NCBI GenBank assembly: GCA_016931415.1
Contig: JAFGEW010000074.1
Coordinates: 1 to 64,000, forward strand
From: Verrucomicrobiota bacterium
GTDB lineage: Bacteria; Auribacterota; JABMQX01; JAFGEW01
Length of the DNA: 64,000 nucleotides
Direction of reading: 5' to 3'
The first letter of the stretch is position 1; each line of letters opens with the position of its first letter. Below the pieces are notes generated by a model, which saw only the letters and a program-made list of their open reading frames with translations, was not told the DNA's origin and did no database searches. Shown in pieces: positions 62,302 to 64,000 of this stretch. The translations under genes and the position numbers were made by a program.

Positions 62302-63584
62302 AGATCCTGGTGTCGGCCTACGCGTGCAGCCCGGTCCGCGGCTCGGAGCCTGGCATGGGGTGGGGCTGGATCACGGCGCTCAGCCGCCGCCACGACCTCT
62401 GGGTCATCACCGAGAAGGAGCGGTTCGAGACAGACATCGAGGCCGGACTCGACCGCCAGCCCGAGCTAAGGGATCGCATTCGCTTTTTTTATCTCGCGAA
62501 CCGGCGTCACAGGATCCTGCGCACCTTCTGGCCGCCGTCTTACTACTGGTTTCTGCGGCGATGGCATAAGAAGGCCTACCGGCTGGCGCAACAGCTCCAC
62601 GCCGAAGTCGGCTTCGACGTCGTCCATCAGTTGAACATGGTCGGGTTCCGCGAGCCCGGCTATCTGTGGAGACTCGACGCGCCGTTCGTCTGGGGCCCCG
62701 TCGGCGGGATGGGCCTCATGCCATGGCGATTCCTCCCCTCGCTGGGCTTTGTCGGCGCCGTCCATCACGCGGCGCGAAACCTGTTCAACATGCTCCATCG
62801 CCGCCTGCTGATGCGCCCCAAGCACGCGGCACAGCGCGCCGGAGGAAGGCTCATCGCCGCCACGTCGGAAACGGCGCGAAACATCTCGCGCTTTCTTGGC
62901 CAGGAACCGCACGTTGTCTGCGAGGTAGGTCCCCCGGATCACGAGGTCGGACTCGCGCACGGCCGTCAAACGGGCGAGCCGCTGCGCTTGGTCTGGAGCG
63001 GGTTGCATGTGTCTCGGAAGGCGTTGCCGCTTCTCCTGCGCGCGCTTGCCCGCCTGCCGAAGGACGTGGCGTGGCAACTGGACGTCCTCGGTGAGGGACC
63101 GCGTGGGGCCGCGTGGAAGCGCCTGGCGCGGCGCCTCGGTGTCGACGAGCGGTGCCGGTGGCTTGGCTGGCTCCCGCGCGAACGCGCCGTTGAGGTCATG
63201 CACAGCGGTCACGCGTTCGTGATCACAAGCCTGCTCGATCTGACTTCCACCGTGCTTCCCGAGGCACTGGCACTCGGCGTCCCGGTGATCTGCCTCGACC
63301 ACTGCGGGTTCTCGGACGTTGTCACGCCCGAGTGCGGCATCAAGGTGCCCGTTCACAGCCCGGAACAGGTGATCGCCGGTCTCGCAGCGAGCATCGTGCG
63401 ATTGTGGCAAGACGAGCCACTGCGCCGGCGACTGGCGCAGGCTGCCCCGCGCCGCGTCCAAGCTCTGAGCTGGGAAAGCAAGGCCGACGCCATCGATGCC
63501 ATCTACACCATGACCATGTGCGGTGAGCGTACCGCGAGCAGAGCACAGGCCGAAGAGTTGTCCGCCGTCGGCGATACGATCTGA
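62286..63584 (+). CDS. GT4-type glycosyltransferase
   Basis: 432 residues. Starts KILVSAYACSPVRGSEPGMG, typical of GT4 members; donor region LRLVWSGLHVSRKALPLLL and then LTSTVLPEALALGVPVICLDHCG. ATG 62286 overlaps the upstream gene by 16 bases. Confidence 0.85.
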   Translation: MARRLKILVSAYACSPVRGSEPGMGWGWITALSRRHDLWVITEKERFETDIEAGLDRQPELRDRIRFFYLANRRHRILRTFWPPSYYWFLRRWHKKAYRLAQQLHAEVGFDVVHQLNMVGFREPGYLWRLDAPFVWGPVGGMGLMPWRFLPSLGFVGAVHHAARNLFNMLHRRLLMRPKHAAQRAGGRLIAATSETARNISRFLGQEPHVVCEVGPPDHEVGLAHGRQTGEPLRLVWSGLHVSRKALPLLLRALARLPKDVAWQLDVLGEGPRGAAWKRLARRLGVDERCRWLGWLPRERAVEVMHSGHAFVITSLLDLTSTVLPEALALGVPVICLDHCGFSDVVTPECGIKVPVHSPEQVIAGLAASIVRLWQDEPLRRRLAQAAPRRVQALSWESKADAIDAIYTMTMCGERTASRAQAEELSAVGDTI

Positions 63585-63596
63585 TCGGAGTCCGCG

Positions 63597-64000
63597 ATGC
63601 GCGTGTGCATCGTCCACAACTCATATGCCCGCCCGAGCGGCGAGGAGATAGTCGTCAGCAGCACGCGCCGCGTCCTCGAAGAGCACGGCCACGACGTGTG
63701 CATGCTGCAGCGCTCGAGCGCCGAGATCGACCGCATGAGACTGGGTCGCGTGCGCGCATTCTTCAGCGGCATCTGCAGCCGGAGTTCCCGGCACGCGATG
63801 CGGCGGTTGATCGAAGAGCATCGCCCCGACGTTGTACACGTCCACAACGTCTATCCGCTCATCTCGCCGTCGGTGCTCACCGAGTGTCGCCGAGCCGGCG
63901 TGCCCGCGGTTATGACCGTACACAACCACCGCCTCGTGTGCCCGAACGGACTGCTGTCGAGCCATGGCGAGATGTGCGAGCGCTGCCTGGGCGGTCGCGA
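63597..64000 (+). CDS. GT4-type glycosyltransferase, N-terminal part
   Basis: Runs off the window end after 134 residues. N-terminus MRVCIVHNSYARPSGEEIVV, then DVVHVHNVYPLISPSVL and TVHNHRLVCPNG, acceptor-domain features of GT4. ATG 63597 has CGGAG upstream. Incomplete only because of the window edge. Confidence 0.85.
   Translation, partial: MRVCIVHNSYARPSGEEIVVSSTRRVLEEHGHDVCMLQRSSAEIDRMRLGRVRAFFSGICSRSSRHAMRRLIEEHRPDVVHVHNVYPLISPSVLTECRRAGVPAVMTVHNHRLVCPNGLLSSHGEMCERCLGGR

Overview
This is a GC-rich chromosomal window, almost certainly from an uncultivated environmental bacterium. The gene mix points to the PVC superphylum (Planctomycetota, Lentisphaerota, Kiritimatiellota) or a neighbouring phylum such as Hydrogenedentota: BatA-like and other VWA membrane proteins, MoxR, tandem DUF4159, a DUF4175-like protein, PEP-CTERM proteins, a GxxExxY protein and FG-GAP/beta-helix surface proteins. 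No rRNA, tRNA or single-copy marker is present that would fix the phylum, so this placement is inference.

Layout. 1-2.2 kb: small genes separated by a dispersed hairpin repeat, ending in a voltage-sensor ion channel whose selectivity filter is not the potassium signature. 2.4-8.4 kb: two VWA membrane proteins, a 213-nt palindrome, and a two-gene segment bracketed by a 77-bp direct repeat. 8.5-16.1 kb: AraC regulator, PEP-CTERM protein, type III pantothenate kinase (coaX), an ECF sigma/anti-sigma/TPR operon, a receiver-XRE fusion regulator and a class I amidotransferase. 16.5-24.7 kb: DUF4175-like protein, carbohydrate-binding-like protein, MoxR, tandem DUF4159 and Ppx/GppA. 24.7-26.7 kb (minus): purN, an endonuclease III-type glycosylase and a small unknown.

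26.8-28.7 kb (minus) is the main discovery: an ArsR-type regulator, hgcA and hgcB in one tight operon. HgcA carries the NVWCAAGK cap-helix motif and a five-helix membrane domain. HgcB carries two 4Fe-4S motifs, CMECGACAVNC and a cysteine tail. These are the diagnostic genes of microbial mercury methylation. The operon has a consensus sigma-70 promoter placed so that the transcript should be leaderless.

28.9-35 kb: VIT/VWA protein, VWA protein and an OmpR/histidine-kinase pair. 35.5-46.2 kb (minus): an operon with a giant SdrD/beta-helix surface protein, three cupredoxin-type multicopper-oxidase paralogues, a truncated copy and a lipoprotein. The copper ligands are split: one paralogue keeps the N-terminal half set with the type-1 copper site, the next keeps the C-terminal half set, and the third has lost nearly all and is fused to FG-GAP repeats.

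46.6-64 kb: a second PEP-CTERM protein, then an exopolysaccharide cluster behind a sigma-54 promoter (Wzc-like kinase, WecA-type initiating transferase, Wzx flippase, two methyltransferases, four glycosyltransferases, an O-antigen ligase, a P-loop kinase-like fusion and an APH-like kinase) that runs off the end of the window. PEP-CTERM proteins plus an EPS cluster fit an exosortase system encoded elsewhere.
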